Source: Siphonodentalium dalli
Lineage: Eukaryota > Mollusca > Scaphopoda > Gadilida > Siphonodentaliidae
Length of the DNA stretch: 64,000 bases
Direction of reading: 5' to 3'
NCBI GenBank assembly: GCA_032622095.1
Contig: CP136069.1
Location: 53,366,760 to 53,430,759, forward strand
Shown: positions 19,960-31,700 of the stretch, piece by piece
How the letters are laid out: every line of letters begins with the position of its first letter
Numbering within the stretch: the stretch's first letter is position 1
Made by a program: the position numbers and the translations under genes
Notes under the pieces: generated by a model
Told to the model about the DNA's origin: nothing
The model's input: only the letters and a program-made list of their open reading frames with translations
Databases searched by the model: none

Positions 19960-22731
19960 TTTAGCAGGGTTACCCGGCGTTGCCCAGGTTAATGTATGCT
20001 GTAGATATTTGTTGGGAATAGAGAATGCTCTTGCTTAAAGTGTTATACGTTTTCTCATAAATTGTATATTCAAATAGCATCACAAAACATGATTATTGCA
20101 GTCATGGAATATAAGTAGTGGCCCACCTTGTCAATTGTCATTCTGTTTATCGCGATTAATCCGTTCCATCAATAACGAAGTATTTATTTATTTACAACTG
20201 CGTATACATTAGACGTTATAATATGATACATGAACATCATAAACACATTAGTTCGATAAAAGATGATAATTGGGTTTTACATATTGAGATGTATCAATCA
20301 ATCTAGTGGGTTGGACTAAGATCTAGAGGACACCTGGCTATCATATCTCCATGAAGATACAGATGTTTCAAAGAAATTTCCAGGTGCTCCTCTATTCATG
20401 GTGCTATATATTGGCTAAATATTCTTAGTTTAAACGAAATGTTGCTGCGCAATATATCAGCTACATGTGCCAGGCACAAAGCGAGATTTTGAGTTGTTTA
20501 TGTCAGTCGATGAGTCTGTACTAAAACCCTTGTCAGATGTCAGTATTGGTAGGATCCTGAAAAGTCTTGTGCTACTAACTGCATTTTCTTGTATATCAGA
20601 AGAAACTATATTTGACTGCACACTGTAACCACTATTTTTGAACAGGCCTTCCATATCTCTTGACAAATTGTAACTTTTTGTGGAAACTGTATTGAATGGA
20701 ACAGACTAAATTTTGTTATTATATATATGCAATCCTCTGACGGTTCGAGGTCTCTCAGTTTGCACGAATATATGTATCTCTTCAATAGAATGATAAATAT
20801 ACGTTTAATGCTTCTTCTAGTTATCTCTTTTTGCTAGCTCATTGTGTGAATGCCTTGATTGCCATTCCCATATAAATGTGACTGTTAAGAAGATACAATT
20901 GTTCAAGTGACTTATGTGGGTCAGCATATGTCGGGATTGTGAAATGTGAACGCCCAACCACTTAAAATGATATGGAGATGGCCTGGTGACTGTATATAAC
21001 TTATATATGGATATCGGCGAATAGCAATCTTATCAATGATAGTGCATATCCGCTCGCCATCCGTGACGCAAATGACACCAAATGTGATTTAATTCATCGT
21101 ATATCATTAGAGAAAAACGTGTATGAATTTGATGCAACGCTGACTCGAACAACGCCATATTGCGAAGGTGATTATGTATTCGTTTGGTGGAAATCAGCGA
21201 CAAAACTATTTCACCATATTTTTTAATTTCCCCTCCCACCAACAGCGTCATTTTAGAAAATTTTAACCCGCACCATTATCTTCCTTATAAAAAGTTACCC
21301 CTCTTAGAACGTCTTGGTGCCATCTCGATTGTGCCGCGTGAAGTTATATAATTATAGAACGCACCCAAACAGACAAAAAGACAGACAGACAGCACGATTT
21401 TATTTCTTGTATCATTTGAGAAGAACGTGTCTGAATTTGATGGTAATTGGTACTAAAAATATTTTGTATCAATTTTGGTGACCCTCCCGTCCCTATTTAG
21501 GACTCAAGCTGCACACACTAAGACTCATTAGAGATTAGAGATGCATATATATGAAATTGGTGAAAATTGGCGAGTATACAAATTCGTATCAAATTTAAGG
21601 TCCCCATATCTCTCACCCATAGGGCACCAATTTGGTGTATCTAAACCACACGATAAGATTCCTCGTATCACGGAGAAGAATATGTATCAATCTGGTGGAA
21701 ATCGGCACTAAACATACAGATATAACTTTTTGTGTCCCTCTCATCTCTATACACCACTGACTCGAATGGCCCCACTTGTGACATCCTTAAACCACACGAT
21801 TACACTCCTGATATCATGGAGATGATTGTTTATAAGTTTGGTGATAATCGGCGACTAAACAATTTTTTTTATCAAATTTGGTGCCAATCCCTCCCCTCTC
21901 CATCTCCCACACAAACAGCACCACTATGGCGTCTTTAAATCACGATTAGATTCCTCGTATCATGTATAAGAACGTGTATCAATTTGGTGGAAATTGGCGC
22001 TAAAAAAATTGTGCATCAATTTTAGTGCCCCTGTCCCTTTCAATGCAACCCTGGCTCGAATGAGGCCGCATTTGACAGATAAAAGCCACACCATTAGACT
22101 CCTCATACCATGGGGATGATTTTGTATAAGTGTGGTGGCAATCGGCGACTTATTATCAAATTTAATGCCCACCCCCTCCCAATCTCTCATTCAAAAACAA
22201 CAATTTGGTGTTGTTAAATCGCACAATTAGATTCCTTGTATCATGAAGAAGAATATATATCAATTTGGTGGAAATCGGCGTTAAAATAAGTTTTTATCAA
22301 TTTTGGTGCCCCTCTCCCCTTCCATTCATCGGAACTTCATCCCTGTCTCAAACGACGCCACTTTTGACATATTTAAACCACACCGTTGGATTCTTCATAT
22401 CATGGGAATGATTGTATGTAAGTTTCGTGGCAATCGGCGACAGAAAAAAAAACTGCCCCCCCCCTTCAGGGCACCCCTGACGCGAACGACGCGACTTTTG
22501 CCATATTTAAACCACGCCATTAGATTCCTCATATTATGGGGATGATTATATATAAGTTTGGTGGCAATCGGCGATAAAAAAAAATTCTGCCCCTCCCCCT
22601 TTTCTGCCCCTGACAACAACGGCGTCACTTTAGAAAATTCTAACCCCGACCATTATCTTTCTCGTAAAAAGCTACTCCTAGTAGACCCCTTTGGCGTCAT
22701 CTAGATGGTCCCCTGTGAATTTCTATAGAAC

Positions 22732-22762
<31 letters not shown>

Positions 22763-22782
22763 CCCCTCCCTGGGTACCCCTG
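19960..22782 (+). mobile_element. Large tandem-core element, family c, about 2.8 kb
   Basis: The 5' end TTTAGCAGGGTTACCCGGCG and 3' end CTGGGTACCCCTGACC are complementary around CAGGG(T/G)TACCC. From about 21000 to 22640 there are repeated units with TTTGGTGGAAATCGGCG, CTCGAACGACGCCA-like, AAACCACACGATTAGA-like and CCTCGTATCATGG-like segments, about 150 bp each. Then come a TTCTATAGAACACAGACAGA block and a microsatellite. No coding capacity seen. It starts at the 5' edge of the LINE endonuclease fragment. Confidence 0.65.
22731..22762 (+). repeat. (CAGA)n microsatellite
   Basis: About 7-8 copies of CAGA directly before the 3' terminus of the family c element. A microsatellite at this position is shared with families a, b, e and f in this window. 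Confidence 0.9.
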
Positions 22783-24639
22783 ACCAGTCCCCCCACCTGC
22801 ACCCCTTGAATGAATGCATTATTTGTTCATTTTCATTGAATAATTATTTCAGTGGCTACTTGATCAACCTGCTCAGGAGTGTACATGTACTTGCTTAGGC
22901 CAAACAATATATATACCTTTGTTTAGGGTTTCCCTACCTACCCTAATAAAAGGTGCCTGCCCAAAACTTTTTATTGGACTGTAGACACAGATAAAAAAAC
23001 GAGAGGCCGATCACGATCGGCAGATGTTTAACCCATACCTTGGTGATAGTGACTAGCCATAACTGATAATTTGTCAAAGATATGATCACAGGAATTAATC
23101 CATATATCAGTACCCAACTTGAAATCAAAAGCTCAAATAATTTGTCTTAAGAAAGGGTTAAAGTATTTGGGTTTGGGGAGGAGTAGTTTTAAATCTCATA
23201 ACTCTGTCCCTATTCACACAAGGACCTCTCACTGTGAGATCCAATGGTTTAGTGATTTCGGAGGACATGTTTAGGAGTTTAAGTTAATTCATTGGAAGCA
23301 AAAGTGATAAATCCCTATCTTTGCCATTTTTGACATGCCAGATATTCAAAATTTATTATTCACTTCTAAAGAGAAATTATAATTGTTGACAAGCCAGACT
23401 GCTTAGAATGACATATATGTAGGGGATTCCATCTCGTATTTAAATGGTACTTTAATTACCCCCCCCCCTTCCCCCATTCTCCCCAGTTATTTGTTTATCA
23501 AACATGGACAGATATAAGATCATATCTGACCTGTGTATTAAATAAGATTAAGTGTTTCATAACAGGGGTGTATGGTTTTCAAAAATATATGTAGTTTATA
23601 CAATTCAAAAGTATTATCTATATAATGTTATACAGACATAATATGATGGGGATGACCACTAAATCGTTCATATAAAAGAAAGTAAGTTAGCCCTCATTTG
23701 AATGGTTTCACACATTACAATGTTTTACAAGTAGCTTGGGCACTAAAGCCACAACCTTCAATGTTAATCTTCTAAGTGCTCTGTGGCCCCTAAAATTCAA
23801 TCAACCATGAAAATGTGAACAAATGGGAAAATAAGGTTCCTGGAAATACTAACATCTACCATATTGATTTTCAAAACAAGTCATCACCTTACAATAGTCA
23901 TGTATATTTATCTGCCTGTTTCCCCATTGCATAGATAAATCATATTGGCTATCAGCTGTTGTTTTAATTTTGAAAGCACGTGTCTGAAGGGTTAATATAT
24001 TTTTCAAAAATCAATTAATCAGTCAATACCAAAATTGATAGAAGTGAATAGTGTGCAAAGAAGAGTCCATGTACATTATAGCATGTGTCTATGGAAACCT
24101 TGGAAAGGGTTAATTATTTTTGAAGCAAATTAATGGAATTTAGAAGACACTTATATAGGTGAGGGGGCCCTTATCTCATCCTGTAATGAAATTTCAAGAA
24201 TAGGAAAAACACCAGTCTTGTGCTGCCATTAATCAATTTGACAGTTAGAATAAACAAACAGCCAGCCACCAGTGTTGTTTATCTTGCTTGACCCACCAGA
24301 GCTCTGTATCATATGTCATCACTCATTTCATAACAGATTTCACTTGGAATGACAACATCTATAAAAATCCTCTGATATACTCTGGATGTTGGATGATAAC
24401 ATGGTAATTTATTGATATAATTATATTACATGAAACTATTGCAATAAAATCTTCATATTTTCAAAACAGGATATCACACGGATTCACACCTAATTAATCG
24501 TATAAAACTAAAATAAATGAAAGTGTCAATTTTTTTTTATTATTTTAAATTTTTTGTTATTGTTAATAAAGTTCAAACAAAATTTAACATCTGTATATGC
24601 TAAATTTAGCAAGGAGCTAAATCTAAAAAAAAATTATTT
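22783..24639. other. Intergenic; one TTAA-repeat remnant
   Basis: Positions 22994-23161 contain GAGGCCGATCACGATCGGC, TTTAACCCATACCTTGGTGA and an AAAGGGTTAA end, a copy of the repeat at 2870-3113. A pyrimidine run occurs at 23459-23478. No genes recognised in the rest; it is AT-rich with no credible ORF. Confidence 0.45.
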
Positions 24640-25057
24640 AAAAAAAAATTCTCGAAAAAGGGTCATAACTCCTTTAAAATTAATCGGATCAAACCCATAT
24701 TCGAACTCGATCTGTATTTTGGGCTGTGAAACTCACATACCAAATTTGGTTCCAATCAGATAAAAAATGTTTGAGTTATGGCAGAATGCGTGAATTCTAA
24801 GTTGAAAAAGGGCCATAACTCTGTAACAAAATCTCGGATCAAACCCAAATTCGAACTCGATCTGTATTTTGGGCTGAGAAACCCATATACAAAATTTGGT
24901 TTCGATCGGATAAAAAATGTTTGAGTTATCGCATTACTCGTAAAGTGTCTACGGACAGACAGACGGACGGACAGACGGACAGACAGACGGACCAACGATG
25001 AGTGGTCAATCCGGGCAACGACACTATGTTTACCATACTATGGTATGGGTAAACATA
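24640..25057 (+). mobile_element. GGCCATAACTC-type element, two units plus 3' terminus (family a)
   Basis: Two diverged units of about 125 bp (GGTCATAACTCC... and GGCCATAACTCTGT...), each followed by CGAACTCGATCTGTATTTTG and AAATTTGGTT(T/C)CGATC-like segments. Then come a GGACAGACAGACGGACGGAC microsatellite, GAGTGGTCAATCCGGGCAAC, and the 29-bp terminal hairpin at 25027-25055 (TGTTTACC...GGTAAACA). Confidence 0.75.
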
Positions 25058-25883
25058 AAAATTGTTCAGTGGGAAGGGCTTCGAAAGGTATCTTACCCAT
25101 TTTCAAACCTCTCCTACAAAAACGTTTAGAAGTTTTATTAGTCTAGTGCTCTGACTAATTCAAGAAAACAATATTTAGTTTTGAACCATTCAAATTTATC
25201 TGAATTGTGAAGCTTTCTAGATTAAATTGTCAATGACCCAATGGAATTCAGAATAAAAAAATTCAAAAAATAAAAACAATTCCCTACCTACATGTACCTA
25301 TCCTAATTAAATCCAGCAAGAATAATCATTGTCAGTAATAGACAAATTAGCTGAAGACTGCCTCGTGTGCTCCAAAAAAGTTTTTTAAATACGGGTCACG
25401 ATCAGCTGATTTGTTCACCGATGTAAACATATCATTATTTAGACAAACAATGACAACAGGTCCACATTACAGTTTGAATCATAATTGTCCAATGTGTAGT
25501 TTCACCTACCCCATGATAAATCAACAAAAAGTATTGGAAATAAGGCAATTACATGTAATTCATCTGTTGCTTCCAAAACATTGTGTGAACATGCATGTGA
25601 GGACCAGTGTCGCCAGAAATCATACAAACAGATAATTATCCCCCTTGGAAGAATTAGTATTATTTATAGCCACCATGATTAAGATCATTGTTTTTAATTT
25701 TGAATGGTTTCCGAAAGTATGTGACAGCACGGCAGGTTAACTTTTTTTTCTGTCTAAAACATAAGTTTTTATCCAAGAGAGGAGGTAATGCACCTACTTG
25801 GAACTTGATCAATAACTGCCCTAAAATTATAAACAACTCCTCAAAGAATTTTTTTAGCCCAACCACAGCTACCAACCACATAA
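25058..25883. other. Intergenic; possible LINE remnant at its end
   Basis: No gene recognised. The plus-strand reading just before 25884 (LINNCPKIINNSSKNFFSPT) looks like the linker region of a LINE ORF2, and a family b element follows directly. This may be the upstream part of the LINE seen at 26605, but it is too short to be sure. Confidence 0.3.
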
Positions 25884-26604
25884 GAAATGAAAGTGTCAAT
25901 GACACTGTAGCTCAACTTGGGAAGAAGTTTATATTTTGCTGAGCAATGAATAGAATGAAAGAAGGAAAGCCAAAAAGTTAAAGTAAAGGTCTTGTATTCT
26001 GTAGATGAAATTATTTTCATTTGAAATATTTCACCAATAAATGTGGGCTGCAGGGTGTGCGGATGGATGGCTCTCATCTAGAGGTGATCCTAAACATGCC
26101 TGCAAATTTTCAAAACAATTCTCCAATAAATGCGGGCTGAGTCTGGCTGAGCTGATCAATGGATTCAAATTTGAAATCAAAGATGGCTACTGGTGGCCAT
26201 GTTTTTTAACGAATTTTGGAAAAAATTAATGGCTCCCATCTAGAGGTCACCCCGAAGATCCAATTGAAGTTTGATGATGATCGGATGAGGGATTCGGCTT
26301 GTAGGGTGAGCCAAAGGATTTAGTCATGCAAAGAGTAAAATCCAAGATGGCTGCCGGCGGCCATGTTTTTCATCGCTAAAATTTGAATGATAGCTCTCAT
26401 CTAGAGGTGATCCTAAACATGCCTGTAAATTTTCAAAACATTTCTCCAATAAATGTGGGCTGCAGGGTGTGCCAATGGATTCAAATTTGAAATTAAAAAA
26501 TGGCTGCCGGCGTCCACGTTTTTTAATGAATTTCGGAAAAAAATCAATGGCTCCCATCTGGATAGAGCCTTAGAGGTCACCCCGAAGGCGAAGATCCATA
26601 TGAA
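25884..26604 (+). mobile_element. Family b element, 5' end and about three degraded units
   Basis: The 5' end TGAAAGTGTCAATGACACTG and TAGCTCAACTTGG is the same as at 28449. Units contain TCTCATCTAGAGGTGATCC, TGCGGGCTGAG-like, GAAATCAAAGATGGCTACTG and GGTGGCCATGTTTTTTAA. The 3' part is lost where LINE sequence starts. Confidence 0.6.
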
Positions 26605-26651
26605 GTTTGGTGATTGGAAAGTAGCAATTGTTTCCCCAATATTCAAACAAG

Positions 26652-27602
26652 AGCTACGCTGGGCGTGCAATATACGCCCTCTCTTGGGTCGGCGGAAACT
26701 GGTAAAAAAGGGGCATAACTCTGGTAAAAATTGGCGGACGGAACTCAAATTTGAACTTGACCTGTGTTTTGGTGGGAGAAAGTAATATACCAAATTATCG
26801 TTGAATCCGATAAGCTCTAGTAAAGTTATCATCCGGACAACAAATTTCAGGGATTTTCTAAGTCAAATTACGTCAAATAAGGGGCATAACTCCGGTGAAA
26901 ATTGGCGGACGGAACCCAAATTCGAACTTGAGCTGTCTTTTCTCCTAATAAACCCACATACCAAATTTGATTGCAATCGGTTCACTCTAACTAAAGTTAT
27001 CATCCGGACAACAAATTTCAGGGATTTTCTAAGTCAAATTATGTCAAAAAAGGGACCATAACTCTCGCAAAAATTATCTGATTAAAACGAAATTCGGACT
27101 TGAGCTGTATTTCGATATATGTAATCCACAAAAAAACGGGTTTTGCGTATAAACATTCCAAAATCGAGTTATCATCCGGAAACCAAAAAACATAAGAAAA
27201 ACTGAATTTTCTGAGTCGAAAAAGGGGCATAACTCTGCCAAAAATGGTCGGACAGAACACAAGTTCGAACTTGACCTGTGTTTTGGTCGGAGAAAGTAAT
27301 ATAACAAATTTGGATTCATTCCGATAAACTATACTAAAGTTATCATCCGGACAACAAATTTCAAGGATTTTCTAAGTAAAAAAACGTTAAATAAGGGGCA
27401 TAACTCCAGTAAAAATTGGCGGGCGGAACCCAAATTCGAACTTGAACTTACTTTTCGGCTAATAAACCCACATACCAAATTTTACTAATTTTGGTTCACT
27501 CTAACTAAAGTTATCATCCGGACAACAGGTTAACGGACGGACGCCCGCCCGGACGGACAGACCAATACTATAATACGGCCTTTTTTTCAAAAGGGCGTAT
27601 AA
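26652..27602 (+). mobile_element. Helentron-like tandem-core element inserted in the LINE
   Basis: Begins GAGCTACGCTGGGCGTGC and AATATACGCCCTCTC. It has about six units of GGGGCATAACTC(T/C)GG, ATTGGCGGACGGAAC, TTCGAACTTGACCTGTG and AAAGTTATCATCCGGAC. Next are a microsatellite GGACGGACGCCCGCCCGGAC and a terminal hairpin ATACGGCC...GGGCGTAT ending near 27602. The 5' ATACGCCC is complementary to the 3' GGGCGTAT arm. LINE codons flank both sides without a duplicated target. Confidence 0.75.
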
Positions 27603-28448
27603 AAAGGCTCTAAATCAAATTATCCAAACCTTAAAACTATCGCCCCATTTCACTTACATGTATTCTTTGCAAAACCCTTGAACATATCATAGTATCTAAC
27701 ATCATGTCCCACCTTAACGATAAGCAACTACTACATCAAAACCAACATGGATTCCGACCCAAACTAAGCTGTGAAACACAGCTTATCACATTCATGAATG
27801 ATATCTTTGAAAATATGACAGAATGGACTCAAACCGATGTAGTTGTTATGGACTTCTCCAAGGCCTTTGATAAAGTGGACCATAGCAGACTTAAAATGAG
27901 ACGACTTGGCATAAACACATCTGTAACAAATTGGATTGCCGACTTCCTATCACATCGGAGTCAAAAAGTTCAAGTTAATGGACAAGAGTTAAAATTCCTT
28001 CCCGTTCTATCAGGTTTCCCCCAGGGTTTTGTCCTTGGCCAGTGTCTCTTCTTGATCTATATAAATGACCTCCCCACAAACCTCAGCTGTCAGGCCCGCC
28101 TCTTCGCAGATGATACTGATGTATATTGTGACTTATTAGTGTGCTATCTCCTCTAAAAATGACTGCAATATCCTACAGAATGACCTGCACAAACTTGAAA
28201 ACTGGGAGAAACAATGGCTTATGTCATTCAACCCTAGTAAATGCGAAGTCATACGTTTCGCTTGTAAAGAAAACTCTATTCTCCATGACTACACACTCCA
28301 TAACCAGCTACTCAAATCAACAGAAGGCAGAAGCTATAAAATATCTCGGCATAACCATCTCAAATGACCTATACTGGAAAACCCACATCATTACCATCAC
28401 AAATAAAGCCAATGCCACCCTCCGATTCCTAAGACGTAACGTGAGAAC

Positions 28449-30747
28449 AATGAAAGTGTCAATGACACTGTAGCTCAACTTGGAAAGGGAATAATTTAAT
28501 TGTATTACAGTCAATGGAGCGATTAGGAATGTGGAAAGTTGAATGTCTAATACTAGTTTATAGACATGAAGAGAAAAGTAAAATCCAAGATGGCTGCGGA
28601 TGGCCATGTCTTCGGCCGAAATGACCCCAAAATGATTGTATCCCATCCACATGTCATCGTTAACATCCATGACAAATTTTATGACGATCAGACTAAAGGT
28701 ACGACCTGTAGCCCATGCTAAAGAATTTAGTCATACAAAGAGTAAAATCCAAGATGGCTGCTGGCGGCCATGTTTTTTGGACAAATGACCCCAAAATGAC
28801 TCGTTCCCATCTACATGTCATTGTTAACATCCATGACAAATTTTATGATGATCAGACTAAAAGTACGACCTGTAACCCGTGCTAAATGATTTAGTCATAC
28901 AAAGAATAAAATCCAAGATGGCTGCTGGCGCCATGTTTTTTGGCCGAATGACCTCAAAATGACTCGTTCCAATCTACATGTCATTGCTAACATCAATGAC
29001 AAATTTTATGATGATCAGACTAAAGGTACGACCTGTAGCCTGTGCTAATGGATTGAATTTTGAAATCAAAGATGGCCACTGGCGGCCATGTCTTTTGGAC
29101 GAATGACCCCAAAATGACTCGTTCCCATCTACATGTCATTGTTAACATCCAGGACAAATTTTATGATGATCAGACTAAAAGTACGACCTGTAGCCCGTGC
29201 TAAATGATTTAGTCATAAAAGAGTAAAATCCAAGATGGCTGCTGGCGGCCATGTTTTTTGGCCGAATGACCCCAAAATTAATCGTTCCCATCTACATGTC
29301 AATAGTAACATCCGTGATAAATTTTATGATGATCAGACGAACAGTACGACCTGTAGCCTGTGCTAATGGATTGAATTTTGAAATCAAAGATGGCCACTGG
29401 CAGCCATGTTTTTCATCCGAATGACCCCAAAATGACTCGTTCCCATCTACATTACAATTTCAACAGCCACGAAAAATTTCATGATGATCAGACTCAAGGT
29501 ACGACCTGTAGTCCGTGCTAAAGGATTTAGTCATACAAAGAGTAAAATCCAAGATGGCTGATGGTGGCCATGTTTTTTGGCCGATTGACCCCAAAATGAC
29601 TCGTTCCCATCTCCATGTCATTGTTAACATCCAGGACAAATTTTATGATGATCAGACTAAAAGTACGACCTGTAGCCCGTGCTAAATGATTTAGTCATAA
29701 AAGAGTAAAATCCAAGATGGCTGCTGGTGGCCATGTTTTTTGGCCGAATGACCCCAAAATTAATCGTTCCCATCTACATGTCAATAGTAACATCCGTGAT
29801 AAATTTTATGATGATCAGACGAACAGTACGACCTGTAGCCTGTGCTAATGGATTGAATTTTGAAATCAAAGATGGCCACTGGCAGCCATGTTTTTCATCC
29901 GAATGACCCCAAAATGACTCGTTCCCATCTACATTACAATTTCAACAGCCACGAAAAATTTCATGATGATCAGACTCAAGGTACGACCTGTAGTCCGTGC
30001 TAAAGGATTTAGTCATACAAAGAGTAAAATCCAAGATGGCTGATGGTGGCCATGTTTTTTGGCCGATTGACCCCAAAATGACTCGTTCCCATCTACATGT
30101 CATTATTAACATTCATGACCAATTTTATGATGATCAGACTAAAAGTATGACCTGTAGCCCATGCTAAATGATTTAGTCATACAAAGAGTAAAATCCAAGA
30201 TGGCTGCTGGCGGCCAAGTTTTTTGGCCGAATGACCTCAAAATGACTTGTTCCCATCTACATGTCATTGTTAACATCCATGACAAATTTTATGATGATCA
30301 TTCTAAAGGTACGACCTGTAGCCTGTGCTAAAGGATCTAGTCATACAAAGAGTAAAATCCAAGATGGCTACTGGTGGCCATGTTTTTTGGCCGAATGACC
30401 TCAAAATGACTCGTTCCCATCTAAATGTCATTGTTAACATCCATGACAAATTTCATGACAATAAGACGAACGGTACGGCCTGTAGCCCGTGCTAATGGAT
30501 TGAATTTTGAAATCCAAGATGGCCACTGGCGGCCATGTTTTTTTTCCGAATGACCCCAAAATGACTCGTTCCCATCTACATGTCAATGTCAACATCCGTG
30601 ACAAATTTCATAATAATCGGACCAAAGGTACGAACTGTAGCCCGTGCTAAAGGAAATTGTTGACACATCACGCACACACCCACGCGAACGACGGATACCA
30701 AGCCATGGCAATAGCTCAAACTTTACAAAGTAAAGTTGAGCTAAAAA
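28449..30747 (+). mobile_element. Helentron-like element with 13-unit core (family b), inserted in the LINE
   Basis: The 5' end TGAAAGTGTCAATGACACTG then TAGCTCAACTTGG; the 3' end CATGGCAATAGCTC, CTTTACAAAGTAAAG, TTGAGCTAAAA. TAGCTCAACTT at the 5' end and AAGTTGAGCTA at the 3' end are exact reverse complements, and the 3' end itself forms a hairpin. A CGCACACACCCACGCGAACG stretch precedes the terminus. The LINE frame (NVRT then NYKTKD) continues across the insertion with at most one ambiguous A and no target duplication, as expected for rolling-circle elements. Confidence 0.75.
28581..30660 (+). repeat. 13-unit tandem array, about 154-164 bp per unit, with higher-order duplication
   Basis: Units are marked by ATCCAAGATGGC or ATCAAAGATGGC at about 28591, 28755, 28918, 29073, 29236, 29391, 29555, 29717, 29873, 30037, 30200, 30363 and 30521. 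Each unit also has GGCGGCCATGTTTTTTGG-like, AATGACTCGTTCCCATCTAC, TTTTATGATGATCAGAC and GTACGACCTGTAGCC segments. A three-unit block of about 483 bp is duplicated almost exactly (for example TAAAAGAGTAAAATCCAAGA at 29215 and 29698). Confidence 0.9.
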
Positions 30748-30783
30748 ACTACAAAACAAAAGACCTTGCCTACAAAACATATG

Positions 30784-31448
30784 GTATGTGTATAAGAATT
30801 ATCTAGAATTTATTCAGTTACTGAGTTGGCTTTACCAGCTTGACTTGTCGCGAATTATGTTTCGTATATCATTGAAGCCATTTTGTTGCATCATTACTCT
30901 AGTATTACACGTGCGACAGTGAGAAGTTATCACTGGTCAATTGCGTCCCATGGAACTAGACAGAGTTCAGTTGGCAGCGACACTTTGATGATGTCTTTGA
31001 TGATCAACATAAAAGAAACTGCACCTACACGTGCATACATTGGGTTCAGTTCAGGTCATGGAGTTCACCGCCCGTGCATGACTGGCAGTGGCATCGTTAA
31101 AGGAACAATGCAATAAGGCTTTAAGAAGTTAATATGTGTTAACTGTTACAGATTACATGATAATATGGCCGTGCAATGGCACTGCTGTCATGATAGCACA
31201 TAGGTACTGCTTTTTCCCGACTAGTCGACTAGCAAATTTCGGGATAGACTAATTTAATAATCGCATCGATTTCGACTAGTCGATTAATCGTTTCAACACT
31301 ATCCCACGCACAATCTTAAATTGGAACAAACTCCCCAGTGACATATTCTTAAATTGCCACAACACGGACAGTTTCAAATCCGAACCCACAAAACACATGT
31401 TCCCATCTGTAATTTGTAAACAAACAGACAGCTTCTAAATAGTATGAA
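30784..31448. other. Intergenic; hAT-like terminus remnant
   Basis: Positions 31215-31300 hold CCCGACTAGTCGACTAG and CGACTAGTCGATTAATCG, typical of decayed hAT-type ends. The ORF at 30883-31116 has no recognisable domain. Nothing else seen. Confidence 0.35.
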
Positions 31449-31496
31449 TTACCCTTACCGAGCATGAAGGCTTAATAAGCCTTCAACAAGGATTCG

Positions 31497-31700
31497 CCAA
31501 GGATTCGAGTGCTTATGTCAATCACAATAAGCATTCGCTTAGGACTCGAGTGCTTATATCGATCACAGTAAGCACTCGCTTAGGACTCGAGTGCTTGTAT
31601 CGATCACAGTAAGCACTCGCTTAGGACTCGAATGCATCGCTTAGGACTCGAGTGATTAAGATGCAGTGCAGGTATAAGCACTCGATAAGGAATCGAATCC
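31497..31700 (+). repeat. Subterminal tandem repeat, about 42-bp period
   Basis: Four to five copies of TTAGGACTCGAGTGCTT(A/G)TATCGATCACAGTAAGCACTCGC-type units, given here as TTAGGACTCGAGTGCTTAT and CAGTAAGCACTCGC. They lie next to the left terminus of the 31449-34662 element and match the CGAGTGCTTA motifs near its right end. Confidence 0.8.

Larger units (their letters stand above)
26605..30783 (+). pseudogene. Jockey-like LINE reverse transcriptase, interrupted by two insertions
   Basis: Three LINE pieces read in one order: 26610-26651 (DWKVAIVSPIFKQ), 27603-28448 (KGSKSNYPNLKNYRPISLTC through HQNQHGFRPKLSCETQLIT, DFSKAFDKVDHS, GFPQGFVLGQ, FADDTDVY, WLMSFNPSKCEV, KYLGITISNDLYW and FLRRNVRT), and 30748-30783 (NYKTKDLAYKTYG). 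These are the RT motifs of a Jockey/CR1-type element. The canonical PQGSVLGP-type motif is altered to PQGFVLGQ, there are frameshifts after FADD and near 28320, and both ends are missing. It is a dead copy. Confidence 0.88.
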
